64,000 bases of DNA from Marinococcus luteus_A (GCF_034497705.1 NZ_JAXRUV010000001.1:721484-785483); one strand, 5' to 3'; positions 17,817 through 26,627 are shown, numbered from the stretch's first letter. Notes: generated by a model from the letters alone, not told the origin. Numbers and translations are program-made.

Positions 17817-18632
17817 TTACGTATTTTTGACGATTTCTTTCATTAAAGAAATAAAAATCGGCTTGGTTTTGGCCGCCGTTTCCATCACTTCCTCGTGGGA
17901 TATGCTGACAATTTCTTCGCCGACAGCCATATCAGTAATGCATGAAACACCTAACACGCGCAGCCCTGCATGCTGAGCCACAATTACCTCTGGCACCGTG
18001 GACATGCCCACTACATCAGCGCCGACGTTCCGAAGCAGAATTAACTCTGCCCGGCTCAGAAAGTTTGGACCGCTAATGCCGCCGTAGACGCCGCGTTTCA
18101 AGTCAATTTCAAGTGTTTCAGCGGCCTGAAACGCTTTACCGCGGAGTACTGGATCGTACGCCTGGCTCATATCGGGAAAGCGCGGTCCGAGATCGCTGTC
18201 GTTCCGGCCGATCAGCGGGTTGGTGCCGGTAAAGTTTATGTGATCTTCAATCACCATTAAGTCCCCTGGCCGAAACGACGACTGCATTCCTCCGCACGCA
18301 TTGGTGACAAATAAAAACTCGGCGCCGAGCGCTTTCATCACCCGGACCGGGAATGTCACCTCCTGCATCGAATAGCCTTCATAGTAATGAAAGCGGCCCT
18401 GCATCGCTACGACTGTTTTTCCTTCGAGCTCGCCAAGTACTAGACGCCCCGCATGGCCTTCCACTGTGGAGACAGGAAAATGAGGAATGTCTTCATAAGG
18501 GATCACAGTAGCCGCTTCAATATCATCAGCCAGGTCGCCGAGCCCGGAGCCAAGAATCATGCCGACCTCAGGCGCTGCACTATATTTCGACTGGATGTAC
18601 TCCTTTGCTTCCTGTGTTTTTACAGCATCCAT
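17817..18632 (-). CDS. Trimeric purine nucleoside phosphorylase paralogue with altered base-specificity residues
   Basis: The 271-residue PNP/MTAP-family protein is clearly paralogous to its upstream neighbour (shared GSGLGDLAD-type phosphate loop, STVEGHAGRLV, MQGRFHYYEGY, GMSTVPEVIVA). The two positions that read the 6-oxopurine base in trimeric PNPs differ: the usual FE/YE-T-P-A-E segment is GPNFLSRAE (Glu201 equivalent is Leu), and the usual ISN is ITD (Asn243 equivalent is Asp). SRAE and T-D are features of methylthioadenosine phosphorylases. The family call is firm. A shift toward 6-aminopurine nucleosides is inferred. It starts one base after the upstream paralogue ends. Confidence 0.85.
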   Translation of the reverse strand: MDAVKTQEAKEYIQSKYSAAPEVGMILGSGLGDLADDIEAATVIPYEDIPHFPVSTVEGHAGRLVLGELEGKTVVAMQGRFHYYEGYSMQEVTFPVRVMKALGAEFLFVTNACGGMQSSFRPGDLMVIEDHINFTGTNPLIGRNDSDLGPRFPDMSQAYDPVLRGKAFQAAETLEIDLKRGVYGGISGPNFLSRAELILLRNVGADVVGMSTVPEVIVAQHAGLRVLGVSCITDMAVGEEIVSISHEEVMETAAKTKPIFISLMKEIVKNT

Positions 18633-19475
18633 TCAGGCATCCTCCCGTGCGATCCGGCGAAGGGTTTCTTTCATTAATTTCAAGAAATCTTCCTGGACCT
18701 TTGAAGTCGTGTCCATGACTTCATCATGGCTTAACGGCTGGTCAAGCATGCCGGCAGCGAGGTTTGAAATGCAGGAAATACCGAGCACTTCCATGCCTCC
18801 GTGAACGGCAACGATCACTTCCGGCACCGTGGACATACCAACGGCGTCTGCCCCAAGCACACGTGCCATGCGGACCTCTGCCGGGGTTTCATAGGCCGGT
18901 CCCGTATTTGCCATATACGTGCCGCGCTGAATACGGATGTTCAGCGACAGCGCCGCTTCGTCAGCAATTTTGGCGAGTCCTTTCGAATACGCTGAACTCA
19001 TATCCGGAAAGCGGGGGCCGAGCTCTGCATCATTTTTTCCAATAAGCGGGTTATCGCCGAGCCAGTTGATGTGATCATCGATAATCATTAAATCACCCGG
19101 TTCAAAGTCGTGGTTCACGCCGCCCGCAGCATTGGTGACAAGAAGCCGTTTCACTCCGAGCGCGTTCATTACGCGAATCGGAAACGTCACTTCCTGGAGG
19201 GAATAGCCTTCATAGTAATGAAAACGTCCCTGCATCGCTGCCACCTGCATACCCTCAAGTTCACCGAATACAAGCTGGCCCGCGTGGCCCTCCACCGTAG
19301 AAACGGGAAAGCCGGGAATGTCTTCATATTTTAGAACGACTGGGTTTTTAATTTCATCGGCCAGCACCCCCAGGCCGGAACCGAGCACGAGCCCGGTCGT
19401 CGGTACAGTGGAGATATTGGACTGAATGTATTGAACTGCTTCTTTGGTTTGCTGCTGGATACTCAAATTATTCAC
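18633..19475 (-). CDS. punA: Purine nucleoside phosphorylase, trimeric guanosine/inosine type
   Basis: About 280 residues of NP-I trimeric PNP are present with canonical base-recognition residues: GPAYETPAEVRMAR (Glu201 equivalent) and CISNLAAG (Asn243 equivalent), plus LGSGLGVLADE, HAGQLVFGELEG, RFHYYEGY and NAAGGVNHDF. It phosphorolyses guanosine and inosine. The coordinate given is a GTG that overlaps deoB and lies directly on GGAAGG. The in-frame TTG at 19466, nine bases after that site, may be the real start. It is the middle gene of deoB-punA-PNP2-pdp and corresponds to B. subtilis pupG. Confidence 0.92.
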   Translation of the reverse strand: MNNLSIQQQTKEAVQYIQSNISTVPTTGLVLGSGLGVLADEIKNPVVLKYEDIPGFPVSTVEGHAGQLVFGELEGMQVAAMQGRFHYYEGYSLQEVTFPIRVMNALGVKRLLVTNAAGGVNHDFEPGDLMIIDDHINWLGDNPLIGKNDAELGPRFPDMSSAYSKGLAKIADEAALSLNIRIQRGTYMANTGPAYETPAEVRMARVLGADAVGMSTVPEVIVAVHGGMEVLGISCISNLAAGMLDQPLSHDEVMDTTSKVQEDFLKLMKETLRRIAREDA

Positions 19476-20661
19476 CCTTCCTTTTTAATTGCTGTAAGAA
19501 GCTTGTACCGTACTTTGGCATGGATAGATGGAAATTATCCGCCACCGTAGCACCGATATCGGCAAATGTTTTACGGGTGCCCAGTGGAGCAGAGCCAGTG
19601 CTTTTGCTGTAGGCAATCAGCGGCACGATTTCACGGGTATGGTCAGTGCCGTGATGCACGGGATCGTTTCCGTGATCGGCAGTAATAATAAGAAGGTCAC
19701 TTTCGTCCATCGCTTCCAGCAGCTCCGGAAGCCTGGCGTCAAACTCCTCGAGCGCCTCTCCGTATCCCTGCGGGTCACGGCGGTGGCCGAACTTAGCGTC
19801 AAAATCCACCAGATTTAAAAAGCTGAGACCCGTAAAGGATTTCTGCGCCGTTTCTGTGACACGATCCATGCCATCCATATTGGAGGAGGTACGGATCGAC
19901 TCCGTCACCCCTTCGCCGTCATATATATCGCTGATTTTTCCGATAGCAATGCTGTCAAGACCGGCATCCTCTAGGTCGTTCATGACCGTGCGGCCAAATG
20001 GCTTAAGCGCGTAATCATGGCGGTTCGATGTACGTTCATAATTTCCGGGGGACCCGATGAACGGGCGGGCAATCACGCGGCCGATCATATACGGAGCTTC
20101 ATACGTCATCGCCCGGGCTTTTTCGCAGATGTCGTACAGTTCTTCAATCGGTACCTCATCCTCATGTGCGGCGATTTGAAGCACTGAATCCGCCGAGGTG
20201 TAGACAATCAACTTCCCGGTTTTTTGATGCTCTTCGCCTAGCTCTTCAATGATCTCGGTACCTGAAGCCACTTTGTTTCCGAGAACGCCCCGGCCTGTTT
20301 CCTGTTCAAGCTGCTGCAAAAGCTCATCCGGAAAGCCATCCGGAAATGTGCGGAAAGGCTCGTCAATATAAAGGCCCATGATTTCCCAGTGGCCGGTCAT
20401 CGTATCTTTGCTTCGCGACATCTCTTCCATATAACCATACGAAGCTGTTGGTGACGCTGATGCCTCCACTCCCGGGATTTCCCGGATATTTCCAAGGCCG
20501 AGCCGTTCAAGGTTCGGAATTTTGATTCCGTTCATATGCTGGGCGATATGACCGAGCGTGTCGGCCCCCTTGTCCCCGTATTCTTCAGCGTCAGGAGCTT
20601 CGCCAATGCCGACGGAATCCATAACAACTAAAAAAACGCGTGGGTACTTGTAGTTTTCCAA
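19468..20661 (-). CDS. deoB: Phosphopentomutase
   Basis: The 397-residue alkaline-phosphatase-superfamily mutase interconverts (deoxy)ribose 1- and 5-phosphate. Metal sites are visible in VFLVVMDSVGIGEAPDA (Asp), DKGADTLGHIA with the catalytic Thr region, and ITADHGNDPVHHGTDHTRE (Asp-His-His). A TTG start at 20661 is chosen because AAAGGAGAG lies just upstream and because homology starts at ENYKYPRVFL. The longer frame would run into xerD. It is the first gene of the salvage operon, directly after xerD as in B. subtilis drm. Confidence 0.93.
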   Translation of the reverse strand: MENYKYPRVFLVVMDSVGIGEAPDAEEYGDKGADTLGHIAQHMNGIKIPNLERLGLGNIREIPGVEASASPTASYGYMEEMSRSKDTMTGHWEIMGLYIDEPFRTFPDGFPDELLQQLEQETGRGVLGNKVASGTEIIEELGEEHQKTGKLIVYTSADSVLQIAAHEDEVPIEELYDICEKARAMTYEAPYMIGRVIARPFIGSPGNYERTSNRHDYALKPFGRTVMNDLEDAGLDSIAIGKISDIYDGEGVTESIRTSSNMDGMDRVTETAQKSFTGLSFLNLVDFDAKFGHRRDPQGYGEALEEFDARLPELLEAMDESDLLIITADHGNDPVHHGTDHTREIVPLIAYSKSTGSAPLGTRKTFADIGATVADNFHLSMPKYGTSFLQQLKRKGE

Positions 20662-20680
20662 TACTCTCTCTCCTTTTCTG

Positions 20681-21568
20681 CTAAGCTCTCGGATGCGCCT
20701 GCAGGTATACATCTTTTAATTTATGGTTGGATACATGGGTGTAAATCTGGGTGGTGGAAATATCGGCGTGTCCGAGCATCTCCTGGACCGCCCGCAGATC
20801 TGCCCCGTTTTCAAGCAAATGGGTGGCGAAGGAATGCCTCAGAGTATGCGGAGTTAATGCTTTTTCGATCCCTGCTTGGCCTGCTGTTGCTTTTAATATT
20901 TTCCAAAAACCCTGCCTCGAAAGCGGATTGCCGTGATGATTAACAAATAACAGCTCATGACGTTTGTTTTTCATCAGCGTACTGCGTCCGTGATGTATGT
21001 ACGTGTCAATTGCCTCGGAAGCCACTTTCCCAAGCGGAACGATCCTTTCTTTGTTTCCTTTACCGACACAGCGGATAAATCCCATCTGCAGATGTACATC
21101 AGACATTTTCAATTCACACAGTTCAGTTACCCGCAAACCGGTAGCGTACATGCACTCAAGCATCGCATGATTCCGCTTTGCAAAGGCTGTCGTGCCCTCA
21201 GCTGCTGTGAGCAGCCGCTCAACTTCCTGAGTGGACAGTACGGTCGGAAGCTTCTTTTCCCCTTTCGGAATTTCAATCAACTCCGCCGGATCCTTTTTTA
21301 CCACCTGTTCACGCAGAAGAAACTGGTGAAACGCCCGGACCGATGACAAAAAGCGAGCCAGCGTAGCTGTAGAGCGTCCGGCTTCTTTTTGGGCATACAA
21401 AAAATCCACAATGTCCGCACGCTCAGTTTCCGCCCACGATTTCTTCTCCCGGAGCTGCATAAATTTTCTATAGTGTTCCAGGTCTCTTTGATACGACTGA
21501 ATCGTGTTTTTGGAGAGGCCTTTTTCAACTTGGCAATAATGAATAAAGTCCAGTACCTCCGTGGTCAT
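20681..21568 (-). CDS. xerD: Site-specific tyrosine recombinase XerD
   Basis: The 295-residue XerC/D-family recombinase resolves chromosome dimers at dif with its XerC partner. The N-terminal SAM-like core-binding domain (about 1-85) is followed by the catalytic domain with Arg in ATGLRVTEL, Lys in GKGNKER, HTLRHSFATHLLENGADLR (His-x-x-Arg), GHADISTTQIYTHV (second His and the Tyr nucleophile). Position between fur and deoB matches B. subtilis xerD (ripX), which identifies it as housekeeping and not a mobile-element integrase. Confidence 0.93.
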   Translation of the reverse strand: MTTEVLDFIHYCQVEKGLSKNTIQSYQRDLEHYRKFMQLREKKSWAETERADIVDFLYAQKEAGRSTATLARFLSSVRAFHQFLLREQVVKKDPAELIEIPKGEKKLPTVLSTQEVERLLTAAEGTTAFAKRNHAMLECMYATGLRVTELCELKMSDVHLQMGFIRCVGKGNKERIVPLGKVASEAIDTYIHHGRSTLMKNKRHELLFVNHHGNPLSRQGFWKILKATAGQAGIEKALTPHTLRHSFATHLLENGADLRAVQEMLGHADISTTQIYTHVSNHKLKDVYLQAHPRA

Positions 21569-21723
21569 ACGACCGCCTCCTGCTTCCCAATCTTCCCTTC
21601 TAAGAATAGCATAGTCGCTTATTACTAGGAAAGGGCGAATGCGCCAGTAAATATACCGCTTTCATTCTACTGTACAATAAAAAAAGCACCGCTTTTTGTC
21701 AAAAGACGATGCCCGTACATATG

Positions 21724-22212
21724 TTAATTCGTGTGCAGCGAAGGAGCCTCCGCACTTTCTTTGTTCTTTTTTGCCTTCGCCTGACAGCGGTGGCAGACAC
21801 CGTGGAACGTTAAACGATGATCTTTTACCTTAAATTGATAGTCTTTTTCTACAATCTTTTCGACCTCTGCAAGCAGGTCCTCCTGGATTTCATCAACTGT
21901 TCCGCATTCAATGCAGACGAGATGGTGGTGAGAGTGGCTGGCTCCTTCTTTCCGAAGGTCATACCGTGAAACTCCGTCACCAAAGTTGATTTTGTCCACA
22001 ACTTCAAGTTCATTAAGTAATTCCAGTGTTCTGTACACGGTGGCAAGACCAATCTCCGGCGCTTTTTCCTTCACCAGAAGGTACACATCTTCTGCACTTA
22101 AATGATCTTCTTCATTTTCCAAAAGCACCTGTACGGTTGCTTCCCTTTGCGGGGTCAACTTGTAGCTCTGTTCATGCAGCTGTTTTTTAATACGTTCTAC
22201 CCGATTTTCCAA
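21724..22212 (-). CDS. fur: Ferric uptake regulator Fur
   Basis: The 162-residue Fur-family repressor has an N-terminal winged helix (about 10-85, with TPQREATVQVLL) and a C-terminal metal/dimer domain with HSHHHLVCIECGTVDE and FHGVCHRCQ, giving the two CxxC structural zinc sites. Synteny with xerD and a Fur-like sequence favour Fur over PerR or Zur. Its own promoter carries a PerR-like box, consistent with PerR control of fur known in B. subtilis. The usual upstream spoIIM and downstream yqzK are not present. Confidence 0.9.
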   Translation of the reverse strand: MENRVERIKKQLHEQSYKLTPQREATVQVLLENEEDHLSAEDVYLLVKEKAPEIGLATVYRTLELLNELEVVDKINFGDGVSRYDLRKEGASHSHHHLVCIECGTVDEIQEDLLAEVEKIVEKDYQFKVKDHRLTFHGVCHRCQAKAKKNKESAEAPSLHTN

Positions 22213-22252
22213 TTATCGCTACCTCCCTTATTCCTTCAAGGGTAATAAACTT

Positions 22253-22281
22253 ATTATAATAATTTTAAATAAGCCTGTCAA
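22253..22281 (-). promoter_or_regulatory. fur promoter with embedded PerR/Fur-type box
   Basis: On the minus strand TTGACA (22276-22281) and TATAAT (22253-22258) are separated by exactly 17 bp, a consensus sigma-A promoter. Bases 22254-22268 read TTATAATAATTTTAA on the plus strand, one mismatch from the 7-1-7 PerR box TTATAAT-N-ATTATAA, and cover the -10. Repressor binding would block the promoter. Assignment to PerR rather than Fur is inference. Confidence 0.8.
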
Positions 22282-22438
22282 TATAAAACCGATAACCGCT
22301 CTCAGTTTAAAATCATTATAAATAAATTGGCATGAAAATTGCATATAAACCTTATTTTGTCCCGTATTTTCAGTAATTCAGGCGTTGATTATCAATGAAA
22401 TCCCTATGTGACAGATAAATGACGATATTCAATCTCAA

Positions 22439-22984
22439 TTACCGCTGACCGAGAATCGTTTTTACATACTGCACTGCATACATGGTTTTAGCGTCATGAA
22501 TTTCTTCTCTCTGGATCAATTCATCTGCTTCCTTCACACTTACTTCCATCAGTTCAATAAATTCATCCTCTTCGGTTTCCGGTTCTCCGGACTCCAGTTC
22601 GAAAGCCTCATATAGATGAACAATTTCGTCTGCGAATCCGGGAGAGGTATAAAATGAAGCAATTTTTTGCAGGCGCCCTGCTGTGTACCCGGTTTCTTCT
22701 TTTAATTCCCGGGCTGCTGTTTCTTCAGGACTGTCAGTACCTTCGAGTTTCCCGGCCGGTATTTCCACCAGCGGCTTTTCGAGCGGCTTCCGGTACTGCT
22801 TCACCATAACGATTTTCTGCTCCGGCGTGACCGCCACCACAGCAACCGCACCGCTGTGATTAATCACTTCACGTTTGCTGCTCCGCCCGTCCGGAAGCGT
22901 TACGTCGTGCACTGATAAATCGACGATTTTCCCTTCAAATATTGTTTTCTTATTCGTTGTTTTTTCTGTAAAATCCATCGTCAA
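22439..22984 (-). CDS. nudF: ADP-ribose pyrophosphatase (Nudix)
   Basis: The 181-residue Nudix hydrolase cleaves ADP-ribose to AMP and ribose 5-phosphate. The Nudix box spans residues about 77-99 (G-x5-E...AARELKEETGY) and the upstream VEIPAGKLE is typical of the ADPRase subgroup. The C-terminus ends ILGQR with a YAVQYVKTIL helix. It lies upstream of fur in the same orientation as B. subtilis nudF (yqkG), but spoIIM is missing between them. The second Met (MDFTEK) is an equally possible start. Confidence 0.9.
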   Translation of the reverse strand: MTMDFTEKTTNKKTIFEGKIVDLSVHDVTLPDGRSSKREVINHSGAVAVVAVTPEQKIVMVKQYRKPLEKPLVEIPAGKLEGTDSPEETAARELKEETGYTAGRLQKIASFYTSPGFADEIVHLYEAFELESGEPETEEDEFIELMEVSVKEADELIQREEIHDAKTMYAVQYVKTILGQR

Positions 22985-23132
22985 CGTCCTTTCTGCATCG
23001 AATATGATTCATTCGTTTTAGTTTACCAGTCTTTTACTGTCTGTGAGAATAGTCTTTTGCTTATTTTCACTCTTCCTAATTATCACCAGATTTGCTACAC
23101 TATCCAAGTAATCTGATGGAGGAGTTGGACCC

Positions 23133-23963
23133 ATGAATATTTTTGAAGCTATTTTTCTAGGAATCGTCCAGGGAATTGCAGAATTCCTGCCGATTTCAAG
23201 TACCGCACATATCATCATTGCAGAATTTCTCCTCGGCCATTCGATCCCCGGCCTCTCATTTGAAATTTTCCTGCATTTGGGATCAATCGTAGCCGTCATG
23301 TTTTATTTCCGTAAAGACATTATTCATCTGATTCAGGTATTTTTCCGTTACATTGCCAAACGGCGCCGGGAGGACCGCCCTGAATTTTTCCTTTGTTTGT
23401 ACATAGTACTTGCCACCGTTATTACCGGCATTCTTGGCATTTTTCTTGAGAATTCGCTTGGCAGTGCCCTGAAAACGCCGGTGATGATCGCTGTATCGCT
23501 CACCCTTACCGGCATTTTTCTCATCATTATCGAGCGGGCCTATACCATTGGCAGCCGTACAGTTAATGAAATGACGACGCTTGATGCGGTTATTGTCGGC
23601 CTCGCACAGACGGTGGCGGTCATTCCAGGAATTTCAAGATCCGGAAGCACGCTGATTGCCGCTTTGTTTTCCGGCCTTGATCGGGAGACATCGGTCCGTT
23701 TTTCATTTCTGCTGTCGATTCCTGTCATTTTAGGATCAACCGTGCTCGCACTCGGCGATATAGCAGACGGCAGCCTCGCTTCCATAGGTGCAGTATCACT
23801 TATTGCTGCATTCATCGCCTCGCTGATTACTTCGTGGCTCGGCATCGTCTGGCTGATTAACTTTCTGAATAAAGGAAAGCTCACCTACTTTGCGATCTAC
23901 TGCTTTCTGCTCGCGCTTGTGACTATTTTATTTCTCGACCCGGGAAGCACAGTAGTCGAATAA
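23133..23963 (+). CDS. uppP: Undecaprenyl-diphosphatase UppP (BacA family)
   Basis: The 276-residue integral membrane enzyme recycles the peptidoglycan lipid carrier by dephosphorylating undecaprenyl pyrophosphate; extra copies give bacitracin tolerance. Signature motifs are GIVQGIAEFLPISSTAH (Glu and Ser of the active site, residues about 9-25) and VIPGISRSGSTLIAAL (Arg and Ser, near 168). About eight hydrophobic helices are present. ATG follows GGAGG with seven-base spacing. It is a single-gene unit with a terminator immediately after it. Confidence 0.93.
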   Translation: MNIFEAIFLGIVQGIAEFLPISSTAHIIIAEFLLGHSIPGLSFEIFLHLGSIVAVMFYFRKDIIHLIQVFFRYIAKRRREDRPEFFLCLYIVLATVITGILGIFLENSLGSALKTPVMIAVSLTLTGIFLIIIERAYTIGSRTVNEMTTLDAVIVGLAQTVAVIPGISRSGSTLIAALFSGLDRETSVRFSFLLSIPVILGSTVLALGDIADGSLASIGAVSLIAAFIASLITSWLGIVWLINFLNKGKLTYFAIYCFLLALVTILFLDPGSTVVE

Positions 23964-23977
23964 TAGTTTATCACATA

Positions 23978-24006
23978 AAAATCCAGCCGGAGTCCGGCTG
24001 GATTTT
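23978..24006. terminator. Bidirectional terminator between uppP and the PTS IIA gene
   Basis: A perfect AATCCAGCCGG/CCGGCTGGATT stem has A-run on its left and T-run on its right, so it can end both the plus-strand uppP and the minus-strand IIA transcript. Confidence 0.88.
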
Positions 24007-24014
24007 GTACTTTA

Positions 24015-24515
24015 TTATTTCTTTACAGTTACAGTCGCTACTACGGTTTCTCCCGCTTTCAGGCGGTTTTCACTGTTCATTTGAATGTTTTCAACCTGAT
24101 CGCCTTCAGTGAATACGACGGGCGTGATTTTACTGGCAGCTTTTTCACTGATCACATCCATATCAAATTCCATCAGCAGGTCGCCTTCTTCTACGCTGTC
24201 CCCTTCGGATACTTTGCATGTAAAGCCTTCTCCGTCCAGAGATACCGTTTCAAGCCCGATATGGATTAAAACATCCAGTCCCTCCTCTGAACGAATGCCA
24301 ATGGCATGCTTCGTTGGAAAGATCTGTTCCACCTTCCCTTTAACCGGCGAAAGAATAATTCCTTCCGATGGGTCAACAGCGAAGCCTTCCCCCATCATTT
24401 TTTCTGAAAATGTCGGATCCGGCACTTCTGTAATATCAACGAATGTCCCGCTGACCGGCGATTTTATGGTGACTTCTACAGGTTTTTGTTCTTTTCCAAA
24501 TAGTTTTTTTAACAT
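24015..24515 (-). CDS. PTS glucose-specific IIA protein (Crr-like)
   Basis: The 166-residue soluble EIIA-Glc phosphocarrier accepts phosphate from HPr at the His in VLIHIGLETVSL (near residue 92). A second conserved His is in FPTKHAIGIRSE. SPVSGTF at the start and SPVKGKV are the paired beta-strand motifs. It is a stand-alone IIA, as in B. subtilis YpqE, that could serve transporters lacking their own IIA. The ATG at 24515 has AAGGAAGTG upstream. A GTG nine bases earlier overlaps that site. Confidence 0.88.
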   Translation of the reverse strand: MLKKLFGKEQKPVEVTIKSPVSGTFVDITEVPDPTFSEKMMGEGFAVDPSEGIILSPVKGKVEQIFPTKHAIGIRSEEGLDVLIHIGLETVSLDGEGFTCKVSEGDSVEEGDLLMEFDMDVISEKAASKITPVVFTEGDQVENIQMNSENRLKAGETVVATVTVKK

Positions 24516-24795
24516 TTTATTCACTTCCTTTTTATATAGTCACAACTGCGTTCAAGCTGTGCATATGCCTTAGTAAGTGTAACGAACTTCAAGCCTGTGC
24601 ACAAACTTTCGGGAACGTCTTTACCGTTACATTCCAGAGAGTGCCTAATGTAACACTCTTTTCTGCACGTTTATACAACACGTTTTAAATGAGCACGAAT
24701 AAGGAATAGAACTCTATTCTAATTGTATATACCTTCTTTTTATAATAATTTAAACCTGAATTCTATACATACAGTCCAACACAGGAGGTGCGCAG

Positions 24796-25506
24796 ATGAT
24801 TACAGAAAATAAACAGCCACTTTTTGAGAAGTTGTTTTATTTGTATGACCGGCGCTTGATCCAAAAGCATTTCTCAGCCGTACATATGCACAACAACAGT
24901 ATCTACACCGACGATGCTGCGCTTTTTTATGTGAATCACAGCAACTGGTGGGACGGTCTTTTAATCTATTTTTTAAATAAACACTGGTTCCGCCACCCGG
25001 GCTACGTCATGATGGACGAAGAAGGGCTGCGCGAATTCCCATTTTTCCGCAGACTCGGGGCCTACTCGGTGGACCGCAGCAGCAGCCGCGATGTTATTAA
25101 TGCCCTTCGCTACACAGAGGAGAAACTCGTGAACGGTCATCACGTCTGGCTGTTCCCGCAGGGGGCAGAAACCCATGCCGATCAGTTTCCGATCACTCTT
25201 CAGCCCGGCATTTCCTATCTGCTTCCTCGGGTGGATGTGCCGTTTGTGCCGGTTACGATGCACTACACATTTTTGCACCACCAAAAGCCTGAAATCTTCA
25301 TAAACATTGGCCCGCCGCTCCCCCGGACACCGGAAAACCTCGCTTCGAGAGCGTCCGCTCAGGACGCACTGGAGCGTCACCTGCAGCACCAGTGGGACGA
25401 GATGCGTGAAGACATCGCTTACGAGCACCTGGAGAACTACACTACCGTTTTGAGAGGTTCACAGACGATGAGCAGCTGGTGGACCTCCCTCCGGCAGAAA
25501 AAATAG
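24796..25506 (+). CDS. Lysophospholipid/glycolipid acyltransferase-like protein (carotenoid cluster)
   Basis: The 236-residue protein has the PlsC acyltransferase catalytic motif NHSNWWD (NHx4D, residues about 48-54), a second block FPQGAETHADQF in place of FPEGTRS, and a P-F-V-P-V segment. Such acyltransferases acylate glycerol phosphates or carotenoid glucosides. It is the first gene of a tight three-gene cluster with a glycosyltransferase and a carotenoid desaturase, so acylation of a carotenoid glycoside (CrtO-like role) is the most coherent inference. AGGAGGTG precedes the ATG. Confidence 0.75.
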   Translation: MITENKQPLFEKLFYLYDRRLIQKHFSAVHMHNNSIYTDDAALFYVNHSNWWDGLLIYFLNKHWFRHPGYVMMDEEGLREFPFFRRLGAYSVDRSSSRDVINALRYTEEKLVNGHHVWLFPQGAETHADQFPITLQPGISYLLPRVDVPFVPVTMHYTFLHHQKPEIFINIGPPLPRTPENLASRASAQDALERHLQHQWDEMREDIAYEHLENYTTVLRGSQTMSSWWTSLRQKK

Positions 25507-25520
25507 AAAGGACTCCCGCC

Positions 25521-26627
25521 ATGTTCCTATGGATTCTCATATGTATCCTCAGCGCCTGGACGGTATTTACGATCATTAACGTGTGGACCCTTCCTTCTCT
25601 CGCCTCGTTTTCGGTGCCAAAGCGCCCGGGCTTGATCAGCGTGCTTGTACCGCTTCGGAATGAAGAACGGAATGTGCCGGCGCTTGTGCGGAGTCTTCGC
25701 CAGGCGGACGATCTAAAAACAGAATTTATCTTTCTCGATGACCATTCGACTGACCGCACAAAAATGCTCCTGCAGGAGGCTGTACGCTATTGGCCTAACG
25801 CCCGCTACATTGAGGGGGCCGCGCTGCCGGACGGCTGGAACGGTAAAGTTCATGCTTGCCACCAGTTGTCCAAAGAAGCTGCCGGCCAGTATTTGTGTTT
25901 TGTTGATGCTGACGTAAGGCTGCACGAGGACGCCCTCCGCTGGGCAGAGGGGGCTCTTCAGAAGCATGATGCCGGCCTGGTTACCGGGTTTCCTCATTTC
26001 AAAACAGAAGGCTTCTGGGGCCGGCTGCTGGTATATATGCAGCATTTTGTCGTGTATGCCCATCTTCCCATCGCAGTCGCCAACCGCACCACCCGGAGGG
26101 CCTTTACTGCAGCACACGGGGCTTTTTTATTTTTCAGCCGGCAAGCCTACGACCAGGCCGGGGGTCATGCTGCTGTTAAACAGGCGCTCGTGGATGATAT
26201 GGCGCTTGCCCAAAACGTAAAATCAAAACACTTAAAAACACTGCTCGTTTCTCCGGGCCCTGCGGTCACCTGTTATATGTATACGTCGAGCCGGGAAGCG
26301 TGGCTTGGCTTCAGCAAAAATATTTTCCCGGGGATCGGCCGCTCGGCGGTCATAGCTTCGGCCGTCATCGCTGTTCATACTCTTTTTTTTATCGTACCAT
26401 CCTTTCTTCTGCTGGCTGCCATTGCCATACCCGGGTGGCAGCTCGTCGTCCCATACGTGCTGACGGCTGTGCTTCGCGCCGGGATTACGATAAAGGCTTC
26501 CCATCCGTGGTGGACAATATTTGTTCAGCCTCTCTCTTCGGGGGTCATGATTGCTGTGCTGCTGTATTCGATTTATCTGGACAAAACGAAAAAAGGCTAT
26601 TCATGGAAAGGGCGGACCTATCAATGA
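25521..26627 (+). CDS. Membrane glycosyltransferase family 2, CrtQ-like
   Basis: The 368-residue GT2 enzyme has one N-terminal transmembrane helix (about 2-22), a GT-A domain with ISVLVPLRNEERNV, FLDDHSTDRT and the DxD-type CFVDADVRL, a later VDDMALAQNVK motif, and about three C-terminal helices. This architecture matches 4,4'-diaponeurosporenoate glycosyltransferases (CrtQ) and related hopanoid or carotenoid enzymes. The ATG at 25521 lies 14 bp after the acyltransferase stop, and its TGA overlaps the next gene's ATG (ATGA), showing translational coupling with the desaturase. Confidence 0.75.
   Translation: MFLWILICILSAWTVFTIINVWTLPSLASFSVPKRPGLISVLVPLRNEERNVPALVRSLRQADDLKTEFIFLDDHSTDRTKMLLQEAVRYWPNARYIEGAALPDGWNGKVHACHQLSKEAAGQYLCFVDADVRLHEDALRWAEGALQKHDAGLVTGFPHFKTEGFWGRLLVYMQHFVVYAHLPIAVANRTTRRAFTAAHGAFLFFSRQAYDQAGGHAAVKQALVDDMALAQNVKSKHLKTLLVSPGPAVTCYMYTSSREAWLGFSKNIFPGIGRSAVIASAVIAVHTLFFIVPSFLLLAAIAIPGWQLVVPYVLTAVLRAGITIKASHPWWTIFVQPLSSGVMIAVLLYSIYLDKTKKGYSWKGRTYQ

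Noticed and set aside
20681..21568. Mobile-element tyrosine integrase
   Set aside because: Full XerD motifs and conserved fur-xerD-deoB synteny identify a housekeeping recombinase.
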